NCBI GenBank assembly: GCA_019747815.1
Contig: JAIEQJ010000004.1
Location: 1-64,000 of the forward strand
DNA: 64,000 nt
Direction: 5' to 3'
From: Hyphomonadaceae bacterium
GTDB lineage: Bacteria > Pseudomonadota > Alphaproteobacteria > Rhizobiales > Hyphomicrobiaceae
This document shows, in pieces, positions 52,506 through 61,202 of the stretch. Under the pieces are notes generated by a model that was not told the DNA's origin, did not search any database, and was given only the letters and a program-made list of their open reading frames with translations. Within the stretch, counting starts at the first letter, position 1. Every line of letters starts with the position of its first letter. Position numbers and translations under genes: made by a program.

Positions 52506-53906
52506 GTGCAGGAAGCCGTCGGGTTGCTGGACAGCATTTCCGAGTTCTGCCGCCGCGCCAACATGGCGGAATCCACCTTCGGGCGGCGGGCGGTCAACGA
52601 CGGCAAGTTCGTGGCCCGGCTGCGCGACGGAGCCCGGATCACGCCGGAGACCCTGGAGCGTGTGAACGAGTTCCTGACCACACAGGGCGTGGCGGCGTCG
52701 GTCGCGCCCGCCGAGCTCATGTCGCTCGTCCGCGTGGCGCCCGTCGCACCGGGGGTGTCGCGGCGGATGCCGGAGAAGGATGCCCCCTCGCGCAATTTCC
52801 GCTTCTTCGACAACCGCCAGAAGTATCTCCTCTTCGTCAACACCTGCAGCGAGAAGGAAACCATCGCCCGCCGCGTGGGGATGGAGCTTGCCCACCTGCA
52901 TCCCCATCCGCCGGCGGTGCGCGTGTTCGATGCCGGCATGGGCGACGGCACCGTGCTGACGCGGGTGCTGCGCGAGATGCATCGCCGCTTCCCGACGCTG
53001 CCGTTCTACGCCGTGGGCAAGGAGATCAGCCTCGAGGATGTGCGCCTCAGCCTGGAGAAGATGGCCGACCGCTTTCACGAGCACCCCGCGACCGTGCTGG
53101 TCGTCACCAACATGTATTACACCGAGGCGCCGTGGCTGGCGCCCAAGGCCGTTGCCGCCGCCACCTCGCTCGCCTGGCACGAGGTGGCGCTGACCGGCAC
53201 CACGGCGGCCGAGTTCTCAGAGCAGATCGCCGCGCTGGAGCCGCTGCTGGCCAAGATCTGGCAGGCGCGGCACTCGCCCAAGACCGGCAATCCCGTCTAC
53301 GAGCGTCCCGTTGCCCTCGTGCTCTATCGCGAGGATTTCCGCTTTCTGCTCGACGACGTGATCCCCAAGCAGGGCGCCGCGCGCGCCGGCTACGATCTCG
53401 TCATCGCCTCCCAGCCCTATCGTGCGCGGGTGCCGGTGGAGTTCAAGGCGGCCAAGGTGATCACCCCGCTCGTGCGCGCGCTGCGCTCCGGCGGCCGGCT
53501 GCTCGGCATCCATTCCTGCGGCCGCGATCCCGGCCTGGAGATCGTGCGCAAGGTCTGGCCGGAGGAGGACCCGTTCCAAACCACGCGCCACGACATCCTG
53601 CGTGCCGCCCGCACTTGGCTCGGCCGCGACGCGCGCCACTACAACTTCAATGCCTACGCCGACAGCCGCGCCGTGTTCCGCTTCGACATGCACACGCTGC
53701 CGAGCGAGATCGCCGACAGCATCGGCACGTCGACGCTGCTGGCGGCCTGGAATGCGGCGATCTATGTGGCCCAGATCGACGACGAGCGGCTCGGCGACGT
53801 GGTCGGCACCCGCAAGTATCTCGAGGCCACGCGCGAGGTGCTGCGGGCGCACGGGCAGCTCTGGTTCCTCGACGAATCCTACGTCATCTCCAAGAAGCGA
53901 GGTTGA
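52506..53906 (+). CDS. SAM-dependent methyltransferase with N-terminal helix-turn-helix
   Basis: 466-residue protein. Residues 1-65 (SISEFCRRANMAESTFGRRA, RITPETLERVNEFL) look like a Cro/XRE-type DNA-binding domain. A class I methyltransferase core follows, with SAM site VRVFDAGMGDGTVLTRVL. Later segments such as PLVRALRSGGRLLGIHSCGRDPG are typical of motif-V/VI strands. GTG start with AGGGAGC upstream. Its stop is 2 bp before the MTHFR-like gene, implying linked roles in one-carbon metabolism. Methyl acceptor unknown. Confidence 0.75.
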   Translation: MQEAVGLLDSISEFCRRANMAESTFGRRAVNDGKFVARLRDGARITPETLERVNEFLTTQGVAASVAPAELMSLVRVAPVAPGVSRRMPEKDAPSRNFRFFDNRQKYLLFVNTCSEKETIARRVGMELAHLHPHPPAVRVFDAGMGDGTVLTRVLREMHRRFPTLPFYAVGKEISLEDVRLSLEKMADRFHEHPATVLVVTNMYYTEAPWLAPKAVAAATSLAWHEVALTGTTAAEFSEQIAALEPLLAKIWQARHSPKTGNPVYERPVALVLYREDFRFLLDDVIPKQGAARAGYDLVIASQPYRARVPVEFKAAKVITPLVRALRSGGRLLGIHSCGRDPGLEIVRKVWPEEDPFQTTRHDILRAARTWLGRDARHYNFNAYADSRAVFRFDMHTLPSEIADSIGTSTLLAAWNAAIYVAQIDDERLGDVVGTRKYLEATREVLRAHGQLWFLDESYVISKKRG

Positions 53907-53908
53907 GC

Positions 53909-54820
53909 ATGGCCGCCCCATCCGCCGATGCCACCCACCCCAATGCCGCCGCCGCGCCGTCCCTTGACATTGCCGCCGCCGTGGCCGAGATGGTCGCCTG
54001 CGGCTCGCTCGAGATGAGCCCCGACACGCCCGCGGATGCGGTCCGCATCGCCGAGCTATTGCCCGCCGGCACGCCGGTCTATGTCAATCACCTGCCCCGC
54101 TACCCGCTGGAGCATTCGCTGAAGGCGCTGATCGCGCTGCGCGCGGCCAATCTGGAGCCCGTGCCGCATGTGGCGGTCCGGCGCGTGGCCTCGCGCGCAG
54201 AAGCGCAATCCTTCTTCGCCAAGGCCGGGCGGCTCGCCGGCGTCGGCAGGGCCCTGCTGATCGGCGGCGACATTGCCGCGCCCGCCGGCCCCTATGCCGA
54301 GGGCGCCCAGCTTTTGCGCGAGGACTTTCTGGCCGGCAGCGGTCTCACGCAGGTGGGTCTGCCCGGCTATCCCGAAGGCCATCCGCTGATCTCGACGGAG
54401 ACGCTCAATGCCGCGCTGAAGGAGAAGCTGGCGCTGGCCAGGGGGCACGGGCTCGAGCCCTACATCGTCACCCAGTTCTCCTTCGCTCCCAGCCGCATCG
54501 TCGAATACTGTGCCGATCTTGCCCGCTGGGCGCCGAACGTGCCCGTCTACGTCGGCCTTGCGGGGCCCGCCGGTCCCGTCGCGCTGCTGCACTTCGCCCA
54601 GCGCTGCGGGGTCAGCGCCTCGCTGCGCGCCCTGCAGGCGGAAGGGATGCGCGCTGTCCGTCTCGTGACCCATGTGGACCCGTTGGAGCAGGTGATGGCG
54701 CTGGCCCAGCACATCCGGTCGGGCAGCGCCAGCAACGTCGTCGGCGTGCACCTCTACAGCTTCGGCGGCGTGGCGCGCACGGCGCAATGGATGAATGCGC
54801 GCATCACCGCGCGCCTGTGA
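53909..54820 (+). CDS. Methylenetetrahydrofolate reductase-like protein
   Basis: 303-residue TIM-barrel protein of the MetF family. LEMSPDTPADAVRIAELLPA, NHLPRYPLEHSLKALIALRAANLEPVPHVAVR (folate/FAD barrel strands) and EPYIVTQFSFAPSRIVEYCADLAR are recognisable. It diverges from canonical MetF, so it may be a methylene-THF reductase variant or a corrinoid/folate C1 protein. Two bases downstream of the methyltransferase gene; co-transcription is nearly certain. Confidence 0.75.
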   Translation: MAAPSADATHPNAAAAPSLDIAAAVAEMVACGSLEMSPDTPADAVRIAELLPAGTPVYVNHLPRYPLEHSLKALIALRAANLEPVPHVAVRRVASRAEAQSFFAKAGRLAGVGRALLIGGDIAAPAGPYAEGAQLLREDFLAGSGLTQVGLPGYPEGHPLISTETLNAALKEKLALARGHGLEPYIVTQFSFAPSRIVEYCADLARWAPNVPVYVGLAGPAGPVALLHFAQRCGVSASLRALQAEGMRAVRLVTHVDPLEQVMALAQHIRSGSASNVVGVHLYSFGGVARTAQWMNARITARL

Positions 54821-54904
54821 GCGCGGTGGGCAGCTGAAGCCGGAGGCGGAGCCATCCTGAGGGGTGGCGGACGGCGATGCCGAGCCGGCCGGGAGACTAG
54901 CGGC

Positions 54905-56005
54905 CTACTCCAGTCCCACCGCCGCCCGGTCACGCCACTGCTCGGCGGCGGCCTGCGCCTTGGTCCGGTCGGCGCGTGAGAGCTTGGCCAGCATCTTGTC
55001 CAGTGCTTCATCCTCGATGCCGCCAGCCTTGGCGATGAAATTCCACTTGGCAGCTTCCACCAGGCTCTGCTCCACGCCGGCGCCGTGGGCATAGCAGCGC
55101 GCCAGCCGGTTCTGCGCGGTGGCCGCGCCCTTCTCGGCCGCCTGGCGGAAGAACTCGGCGCCACGCTTGGGATCGGGCGGCACGCCGTGGCCGCGGAACA
55201 GGATCACGGCGTAGTCGATCTGGGCCTCCACGTGGCCCCTCTCGGCCGCCTTGCCGATCCATTTCGCCGCCTCGAAGGCGTTGGGGTCGGTGCCCTGGCC
55301 GGTGGCGTACAGGGTGCCGAGGTCGTACTGTGCGGTGACGATGCCGGCCTCGGCCGCAAAGCGCATGTGCATGAACGCGCGATGCGGGTTCTCGGGCTTG
55401 CCGTCGCCCTTCAGGAACAGCAGGGCCAGATTGTAGTTGGCGAGCGGGTGCCTCTTGGCGGCCGCCGCCTCGAAATAGCGGCCCGCCGCCACGCGATCCT
55501 GCTCCAGGCCCTGTCCGTCAGCCAGCATCACGCCGTAGGCCAGCATGGCTTCGGGGTCGCCGAGCTCGGCGCCGCGAGCGTACCACTGGGCTGCCAGGCT
55601 CGAGTTCCGCGACGTGCCGAGCCCCTCGGCATAGATGCGCCCCACCAGCGTGTGCGCCTGGGGGTCGCCCCGCTCTGCCGCCTTCACCGCAAGCTGCAGG
55701 GCGGTGATGTACTGGCCCTGGTCGAAGGCCTCGTAGGCGGCATCCTCGCTCGGGGGCGGCTGCTTGGCATGCGCGCTCGATTTCTCGGGCGGTCCCGCGG
55801 CCGCCGGCGCCTGCATGCCGTCCGACTGCGGCACCGTCTTGATGACCTTCACGGCACCCGGCTTGGCGGCCGGCGCCTTGCGCTGGATGGGTGCGGCCGG
55901 GCCGTCGACGCGCCCCTCCCAGGAGCTTGTTTCCGCCGCCGCGAGGCTCGTGCCGGCGATGATCCCGGCCGTAGCCGTCAGCAGCTTAGCCATCGCCTGC
56001 TTCAT
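54905..56005 (-). CDS. Periplasmic Sel1-repeat protein
   Basis: 366-residue protein with signal peptide (LLTATAGIIAGTSLAAAE), a Pro/Lys-rich linker and about seven Sel1-like repeats from residue 95: AHTLVGRIYAEGLGTSRNSSLA, AMLAYGVMLADGQGLEQDRV, ANYNLALLFLKGDGKPENPH, AQYDLGTLYATGQGTDPNAF, AQIDYAVILFRGHGVPPDPK, AQNRLARCYAHGAGVEQSLV. Such solenoids mediate protein contacts, in Rhizobiales often in envelope signalling. GAGGGAG before ATG. Eleven bases after the ThiE-like gene. Confidence 0.88.
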   Translation of the reverse strand: MKQAMAKLLTATAGIIAGTSLAAAETSSWEGRVDGPAAPIQRKAPAAKPGAVKVIKTVPQSDGMQAPAAAGPPEKSSAHAKQPPPSEDAAYEAFDQGQYITALQLAVKAAERGDPQAHTLVGRIYAEGLGTSRNSSLAAQWYARGAELGDPEAMLAYGVMLADGQGLEQDRVAAGRYFEAAAAKRHPLANYNLALLFLKGDGKPENPHRAFMHMRFAAEAGIVTAQYDLGTLYATGQGTDPNAFEAAKWIGKAAERGHVEAQIDYAVILFRGHGVPPDPKRGAEFFRQAAEKGAATAQNRLARCYAHGAGVEQSLVEAAKWNFIAKAGGIEDEALDKMLAKLSRADRTKAQAAAEQWRDRAAVGLE

Positions 56006-56016
56006 GCGCGGCTCCC

Positions 56017-56661
56017 TCAGCTTGCCGTCGCGTGCGTCGTGATGGCGGCGGCCACCGTGCTCACCAGATCGCGGGTTGCTGCCGATGCGCCGACCGGCAG
56101 CGCGAGCCCCACAAAGTCGGCGCCGGCCTCGGCCAGCGCCGCGGCCTCCGGCGGCGTCTCCACATCCAAGGCGACGCACGGCACCTGGAAAATCTCGGCC
56201 CACCAGGCCACGAGCTCGTCGCGCCGCGCCCGCGCCCTGTCGCGATCCTGCACATGCGCCGGCGCGCCGAAGGCGACATAGTCCGCGCCGGCTTCGGCCA
56301 GGGTCATGGCATCGTGGCGCGAGAGGCCGGCATCGATGCCGATGATGCCGCTCGGGCCGAGCAGGCTGCGGGCGGCCTGATACGTCTCTACAAGGTCTGC
56401 CGCCGCGTGCAAATGCACGCCGTCGGCCTTCAGGCGGCGCGCCAGCCCGGCGTCGCCGACGACCAGTGCCGCCGCGCCGCGGCGCTGGGCAAGCTCCACC
56501 AGGGGGCTTGCCGCGGCGGCATCCAGCGTGCGCCCGGCGGCCGGCACGATCAGCACGCAGGCGAGATCGGCCGCCGCGAATGCCGCCGCCAGCCGGTCCG
56601 GCGCCGCCTCGGCGGCCTCGATCACGGCGTAGAGCCGACAGCCCGTTTCAGTATCCGGCAC
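56017..56661 (-). CDS. Thiamine-phosphate synthase-like protein
   Basis: 214-residue TIM-barrel protein of the ThiE/TenI superfamily. VVGDAGLARRLKADGVHLHA, GIIGIDAGLSRHDAMTLAEAGADYVAFGAP and EAGADFVGLALPVG follow the ThiE pattern. Several catalytic residues of true ThiE (for example the DD/xGQ segments) are replaced, so it may be a paralogue. GTG 56661 chosen for GGAGAG upstream; TTG 56700 is possible. Not in a thiamine operon. Confidence 0.75.
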   Translation of the reverse strand: MPDTETGCRLYAVIEAAEAAPDRLAAAFAAADLACVLIVPAAGRTLDAAAASPLVELAQRRGAAALVVGDAGLARRLKADGVHLHAAADLVETYQAARSLLGPSGIIGIDAGLSRHDAMTLAEAGADYVAFGAPAHVQDRDRARARRDELVAWWAEIFQVPCVALDVETPPEAAALAEAGADFVGLALPVGASAATRDLVSTVAAAITTHATAS

Positions 56662-56963
56662 ACGTCTCTCCAATAACCCCGCAATGACCCGATGCCCCAA
56701 GTCGTTGCGCCATGGTGGTGGCTATCGGCGGGCAATAGGGCAAAAAAGCGGCTTGTGCCGCCTCGCGCGATCCTCGTCGGTCAGCAGGCCGGCGGTCGGC
56801 TTGGCGCTTATCTTATCGAGCCTGGCACGCCCGCGAAACTGGGGCCGGCGCCCCGCTCCCCATCGTCCTTCACGGGGGTGAGGGGCAGCAACAAGGGTGA
56901 GAGGGGCCGCCACGAGGGCGAAGGCCGGCAACGCACCGCGATGACGGCCTTGCGATGACGGCC

Positions 56964-57989
56964 CTACGCCGCCTTCTCCATCTTCTCGTCCCACTGTCCG
57001 AGCGCGGCGGCGCCGTTCATCCTGGCGCGATGCGCGAACGCGCGCTGGCCCGCGGCCACGTTCTCGGATCTGCCGCTCCAGGCCTTCAGCGCCGCGGCCT
57101 GCAGCGCCCGGCCGTAGGAGAACGACAGCTTCCACGGCAGGGGCCCGAGCTGGTTCATAGCGGACAGATGCGCGGTGGCATCCTCGTCCGACTGGCCGCC
57201 CGACAGGAAGGCGATGCCGGGCACCGCCACCGGCACGCAGCGCTTGAGCACCCGCACCGTGCGCTCGGCGACCTCCTGCCGGCTGGCCTGGCGTGCGCTC
57301 TTCTTGCCGGCGATCACCATGTTCGGCTTGAGGATGGTCTTCTCCAGCGGCACCTTGGCATAGTAGAGCTGCTGGTAGACCTCCTTCAGGATCCACTCTG
57401 TCGCTGCCTCGCAAGCATCGATGTCGTGCGCGCCGTCCATCAGCAGCTCGGGCTCCACGATCGGCACCAACCCGCCCTCCACGCACAGGGCGGCATAGCG
57501 CGCCAGCGCTTGCGCGTTGGCATTGATGGCAGCGTAGCTCGGCACTTCGGGGCCGATGTCGTAGACCGCGCGCCACTTGGCGAACCTGGCGCCGAGCCCA
57601 ACGTAGTCCTTGATGCGGTCGGCGAGCCCGTCGAGGCCTTCGGTGATCACCTCGCCCGGACAGAAGGGCAGCGGCTTGGTGCCCTTGTCCACCTTGATGC
57701 CCGCCAGCGCGCCGGTGGCCGCGATCACCTGGGGGAACGGCGTTCCGTCCTTGGACTTCTGCCGGATGGTCTCATCGTAGAGGATGACGCCTGAGATATG
57801 GTTCTGCATGGCGTCGGTGGCGCGGAACAGCATCTCGCGGTAGTCGCGGCGGTTCGCCTCCGTATTTTCCGCCTTGATGCTGTCGAAGCGTTTCTTGATC
57901 GTGCCCGTGCTCTCGTCGGCGGCCAGGATGCCTTTGCCGGGGGCCACCATGGCCTCGGCCACCTGCTCCAGCGTCATTGCCTTCGTCAT
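56964..57989 (-). CDS. fba: Fructose-bisphosphate aldolase class I
   Basis: 341-residue Schiff-base aldolase interconverting fructose-1,6-bisphosphate and two triose phosphates. GKGILAADESTGTIKKRF, YDETIRQKSKDG, VPIVEPELLMDG and the Schiff-base lysine in EKTILKPNMVIAGKK are diagnostic. The C-terminus (GQRAFAHRARMNGAAALGQ) is also typical. Eukaryote-like class I enzyme, common in alphaproteobacteria. Preceded by a 14-bp hairpin about 120 bp upstream. Confidence 0.96.
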   Translation of the reverse strand: MTKAMTLEQVAEAMVAPGKGILAADESTGTIKKRFDSIKAENTEANRRDYREMLFRATDAMQNHISGVILYDETIRQKSKDGTPFPQVIAATGALAGIKVDKGTKPLPFCPGEVITEGLDGLADRIKDYVGLGARFAKWRAVYDIGPEVPSYAAINANAQALARYAALCVEGGLVPIVEPELLMDGAHDIDACEAATEWILKEVYQQLYYAKVPLEKTILKPNMVIAGKKSARQASRQEVAERTVRVLKRCVPVAVPGIAFLSGGQSDEDATAHLSAMNQLGPLPWKLSFSYGRALQAAALKAWSGRSENVAAGQRAFAHRARMNGAAALGQWDEKMEKAA

Positions 57990-58108
57990 GAGGGAATCTC
58001 CCGCGCTGCAATCGGTCTTTGGGATGCGGGCCCTGGCATAGCGCGGATGCGCCCGCGTTGCCAACCGGACGGCCCGGAGTGGGACAATTTGGGCCGGCTT
58101 TGCTCGGG

Positions 58109-58145
58109 CCGGTTTCGCCTGGGGGCAGTCTCCAGGCGAAACCGG
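58109..58145. terminator. 14-bp perfect hairpin between DUF3592 gene and fba
   Basis: CCGGTTTCGCCTGG pairs perfectly with CCAGGCGAAACCGG around a nine-base loop. It lies 32 bp beyond the DUF3592 stop on the minus strand and 120 bp before fba. No T-run follows, so it may be a terminator lacking the U-tract, a processing site or a leader structure for fba. Confidence 0.6.
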
Positions 58146-58176
58146 ATGCGGGGGAAAATGTTCCGCTCTCGGGTGG

Positions 58177-58959
58177 TTAGGCCCTGAGGCCGAACTGGCG
58201 GCGCGGTTCAACGGCGCCCGGGGCGACGCCCAGGCGACTGCGGGCAGGGGCGGCCGCGCCCCTGCGTTGGCGCTCACCCGTGCCCTGGCTTTCGCGCGCG
58301 ATGAGCGCGCGGTTGAGCGCCTGCTCGCCCCAGTCTGCCGCGGCCGCCTCGCCGGAGGGCGATGGGCTCGATGTGCGGTCGGTCGCTGCGCCTGCCAGCC
58401 GGCGCACGATAGTCCCCAGGAAGACCAGCATGATGAGTATGAGCCCGCCCGCCAGCATCAGCAGACGGCTGCCGACGTGCTCCAGCGTCAGCCTGGCGCG
58501 CACGTCATTGGGCTGTGTGGGATCGTACGTGACGGCGAGCTGGCCGCCGACGGGGAGCGAGGCCGTGCGAACCTTGTTCTCTTCGACCGTCGCCGTGTGG
58601 TCCCGCCCATCCTCCAATGGGAAGCGCAGGGTCGCGAACGTCCGCTGCGCCACCCTGACCTTCTTCTCACCCGCAATCCTGCGGAACGCATAGGCTTGAT
58701 CGCACGGCATGGCCTGCTTGCGGCGGCTCTCACCCTTCGGGTGAAATTCGGCTGTGCACTTTTCGATGCGCTCCACGAGCACGGCGGCCGTATGCACGCC
58801 GTTGAAACTGTGCTGAGCGCCGGAGTACATCGACCAGGCGCCGGCGATCGCCAGGATGGCGCCGATCCCGCCGATGAAGAGGCGCAACCTGAGGAGCTGG
58901 CCACTCAAGACGTCCATCAGGAAACTGCTAGCGACGCTCACGACCTGCTCCCCGCCCAT
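58177..58959 (-). CDS. DUF3592 family membrane protein
   Basis: About 260 residues. Two membrane spans (LFIGGIGAILAIAGAWSMYSG and SRLLMLAGGLILIMLVFLGTIV) flank an extracytoplasmic domain with GVHTAAVLVERIEKCTAEFH and LPVGGQLAVTYDPTQPNDVRA, the DUF3592 signature. A long Arg/Ala-rich cytoplasmic tail follows. The start is unsettled (58959 or 58917, no clear Shine-Dalgarno). Function unknown. Confidence 0.75.
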   Translation of the reverse strand: MGGEQVVSVASSFLMDVLSGQLLRLRLFIGGIGAILAIAGAWSMYSGAQHSFNGVHTAAVLVERIEKCTAEFHPKGESRRKQAMPCDQAYAFRRIAGEKKVRVAQRTFATLRFPLEDGRDHTATVEENKVRTASLPVGGQLAVTYDPTQPNDVRARLTLEHVGSRLLMLAGGLILIMLVFLGTIVRRLAGAATDRTSSPSPSGEAAAADWGEQALNRALIARESQGTGERQRRGAAAPARSRLGVAPGAVEPRRQFGLRA

Positions 58960-59121
58960 GCGCTGCAATGCGGGCGAGACGCTGCACAAGAAATTCTTGC
59001 CGGTTGCTTATGTGCGATCCGCAAACAGCCGCGGCCGTGCCGGTTGTCTGCCAGCCGGTAACCCAGCGTGCCATTCTGCAACATCGGCTGCAACACCGGC
59101 TGCAGCCCGGGCCGCCGGCGG

Positions 59122-60429
59122 CTACCGCATCATCTGGTCCGGCAGCCAGGTGATCGTCTCCGGCCAGGCCAGGAAGATGGCGATGGCGAGGAAATCGGCA
59201 ATGACGAACGGCAGCGCGCCGCGAAAGACGGTCGCCAAGGGGATATCCGGCCGCACCGCCGCCACCACGAAGCAGTTGAGCCCGATGGGCGGCGTCAGCA
59301 GGCACACGCCGGCCATCTTGACCACGATGATGCCGAACCAGATCGGATCATAGCCGAGCTTGATCACGGCCGGGTACACCACGGGCAGCGTCAGCAGCAT
59401 CATGCCGATGGCGTCCATGAAGCAGCCGAGCACGAGATAGACGCCCAGGATGCCGATCATGATCACGACCGGCGGCACCGGCAGCGACAGAACCCACTCG
59501 GAAAATCTCTCCGGCAGGCCGACAAAGCCCAGGAAGCGCACGAAGATCAGGATGCCCCAGATGATGGCGAAGATCATCACCGTCAGCTTGGCGGTCTCGA
59601 GCAGGGCGTCGTTGAAGGTCTTCCACTTCATGCCCTTGGCGAGCGCCAGCAGGTAGACCACGAAGGCGCCGAGCGCTCCGGCTTCGGTCGGCGTCGCCCA
59701 GCCGTAGTACATGGCCGAGAAAATGATGACGATGACACCGATCACGGGGATCGTGCCGGGCACCGAGGCGAAGCGCTCGGTCCAGGAATAGCCCCTGAGC
59801 GGCTGGCCGACATCCGGCTTGAGAGCGCTCCAGACGATGACGATCAATGTGTAGCACAGGGCCGAGATCAGGCCCGGAATGAAGCCGGCGATGATCAGCC
59901 TTCCGACCGAAGCCTCCACAATGATGGCATAGACCACCATGATGACCGACGGTGGGATGAGCGCGTCGAGCGTTCCCCCCGCGCACACTACGCCGGCGGC
60001 CAAACGCTTGGCGTAGCCGGCCTTCAGCATCTCCGGAATGGCCACGCGCGCAAACACCGCCGCTGCGGCGGTGGACGCGCCCGACACCGCCGAGAACGCC
60101 GCCACCGCAAAGATCGTGGCGATGGCGAGCCCGCCCGGCAGCCAGCCCATCCATTTCTTCGCCGCGTCGAACAGCGCCTGCGTGATGCCGGCATGGTAGG
60201 CGAGATAACCGATCAGGATGAACAGCGGCAGCACCGACAGCGTGTAGTTGACCGACTTGGAATGCGGGATGGTGCCGACGATGCCGGCGCCCGCCTTCCA
60301 GCCGATGATCGCCACCACCCCCAGCAGGCCCACGAGCGCAGCTGCGAGGTAGACGCGCACGCCGGCAAACACCAGCCCCATGAGGGCGACGCAGCCGATG
60401 ATCCCGATGGCGTCCTTGGAGAGGTCCAC
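59122..60429 (-). CDS. dctM: TRAP transporter large permease (DctM)
   Basis: 435-residue large membrane subunit with about 12 spans. FAVAAFSAVSGASTAAAAVFARVAIPEML, AAGVVCAGGTLDALIPPSVIMVVYAIIVEASVGRLIIAG and VVKMAGVCLLTPPIGLNCFVV (key pieces) mark DctM. GTG start, 3 bp after the small permease gene. With DctQ and DctP it drives Na+-linked uptake of an organic acid; substrate unknown. Confidence 0.94.
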   Translation of the reverse strand: MDLSKDAIGIIGCVALMGLVFAGVRVYLAAALVGLLGVVAIIGWKAGAGIVGTIPHSKSVNYTLSVLPLFILIGYLAYHAGITQALFDAAKKWMGWLPGGLAIATIFAVAAFSAVSGASTAAAAVFARVAIPEMLKAGYAKRLAAGVVCAGGTLDALIPPSVIMVVYAIIVEASVGRLIIAGFIPGLISALCYTLIVIVWSALKPDVGQPLRGYSWTERFASVPGTIPVIGVIVIIFSAMYYGWATPTEAGALGAFVVYLLALAKGMKWKTFNDALLETAKLTVMIFAIIWGILIFVRFLGFVGLPERFSEWVLSLPVPPVVIMIGILGVYLVLGCFMDAIGMMLLTLPVVYPAVIKLGYDPIWFGIIVVKMAGVCLLTPPIGLNCFVVAAVRPDIPLATVFRGALPFVIADFLAIAIFLAWPETITWLPDQMMR

Positions 60430-60432
60430 CGC

Positions 60433-61083
60433 TCACCTCCCCCGATCGGCGCTGGGGGCGGGTGCAACGTCGATGCCCGCAGTCTGCGCATCGCGTAGCG
60501 CCTGCTCCTCGACATCGATCGTTTCGGGCACGCCTACGGGTGCGGCCGTCGGCTCGGCGAGCAGCCGCAAATATCCCCACAGGCTCACCAGCAGCCGCAG
60601 GAACAGCAGCGCCAGCGACACCGACACGATCAGCTTGGACGGCCACAGCAGAAGCTGCGCATCGATGGAGCTGTCGCCCGAATAGTAGGCGCGCATGGCG
60701 TGCTGGTAGCTGTAGAAGATGAGCACGGCCACGATGAACAGGCCGATGAGGACGCCGATCAGCTCGAACATCCAAAGCCACCGTCCCCTCAGGTAGGAGA
60801 CGAACAGCTCCATGCGGATATGACCGCCCAGCCGCTCGGTGTAGGCCAGGCCAAGAAACACGAGCGCCGACATGGCGATCTCGACTATGTCGATGTAGCC
60901 GAAGATCGGGGTGTTGAAGAGCTTGCGGCCGAAGATCTGCGCGACGCCGATCAGCATCAGCCCGAAGATGCCGCAGCCCGCGACGAGGGCGGTAAATCTC
61001 TCGATGGCATGCATGGCCCGGTCGGCGGCGCCGAGTGCGCCACCACCGTCCCGAATGGCAACCTGGCTGTTCATGCTCGTCAT
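60433..61083 (-). CDS. dctQ: TRAP transporter small permease (DctQ)
   Basis: 216-residue four-span subunit. GIFGLMLIGVAQIFGRKLFN, GYIDIVEIAMSALVFLGLAYTERLGGHIRMELF and LLWPSKLIVSVSLALLFLRLLVSLWGYL match the DctQ pattern. ATG 61083 is preferred (61074 and 61116 also possible). Downstream of the binding-protein gene by 119 bp and followed 3 bp later by dctM. Confidence 0.9.
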   Translation of the reverse strand: MTSMNSQVAIRDGGGALGAADRAMHAIERFTALVAGCGIFGLMLIGVAQIFGRKLFNTPIFGYIDIVEIAMSALVFLGLAYTERLGGHIRMELFVSYLRGRWLWMFELIGVLIGLFIVAVLIFYSYQHAMRAYYSGDSSIDAQLLLWPSKLIVSVSLALLFLRLLVSLWGYLRLLAEPTAAPVGVPETIDVEEQALRDAQTAGIDVAPAPSADRGR

Positions 61084-61202
61084 GGCGCTGACGACGGTGC
61101 CGTCCCCCGGTATCATCCCGGGCGTTGTGCCCGGGATCGATCGCTCAATTTGCTCCGGCGCTTGCGGATTGCAGGATCCCGCAACGCGATGACCGCGGCA
61201 TG

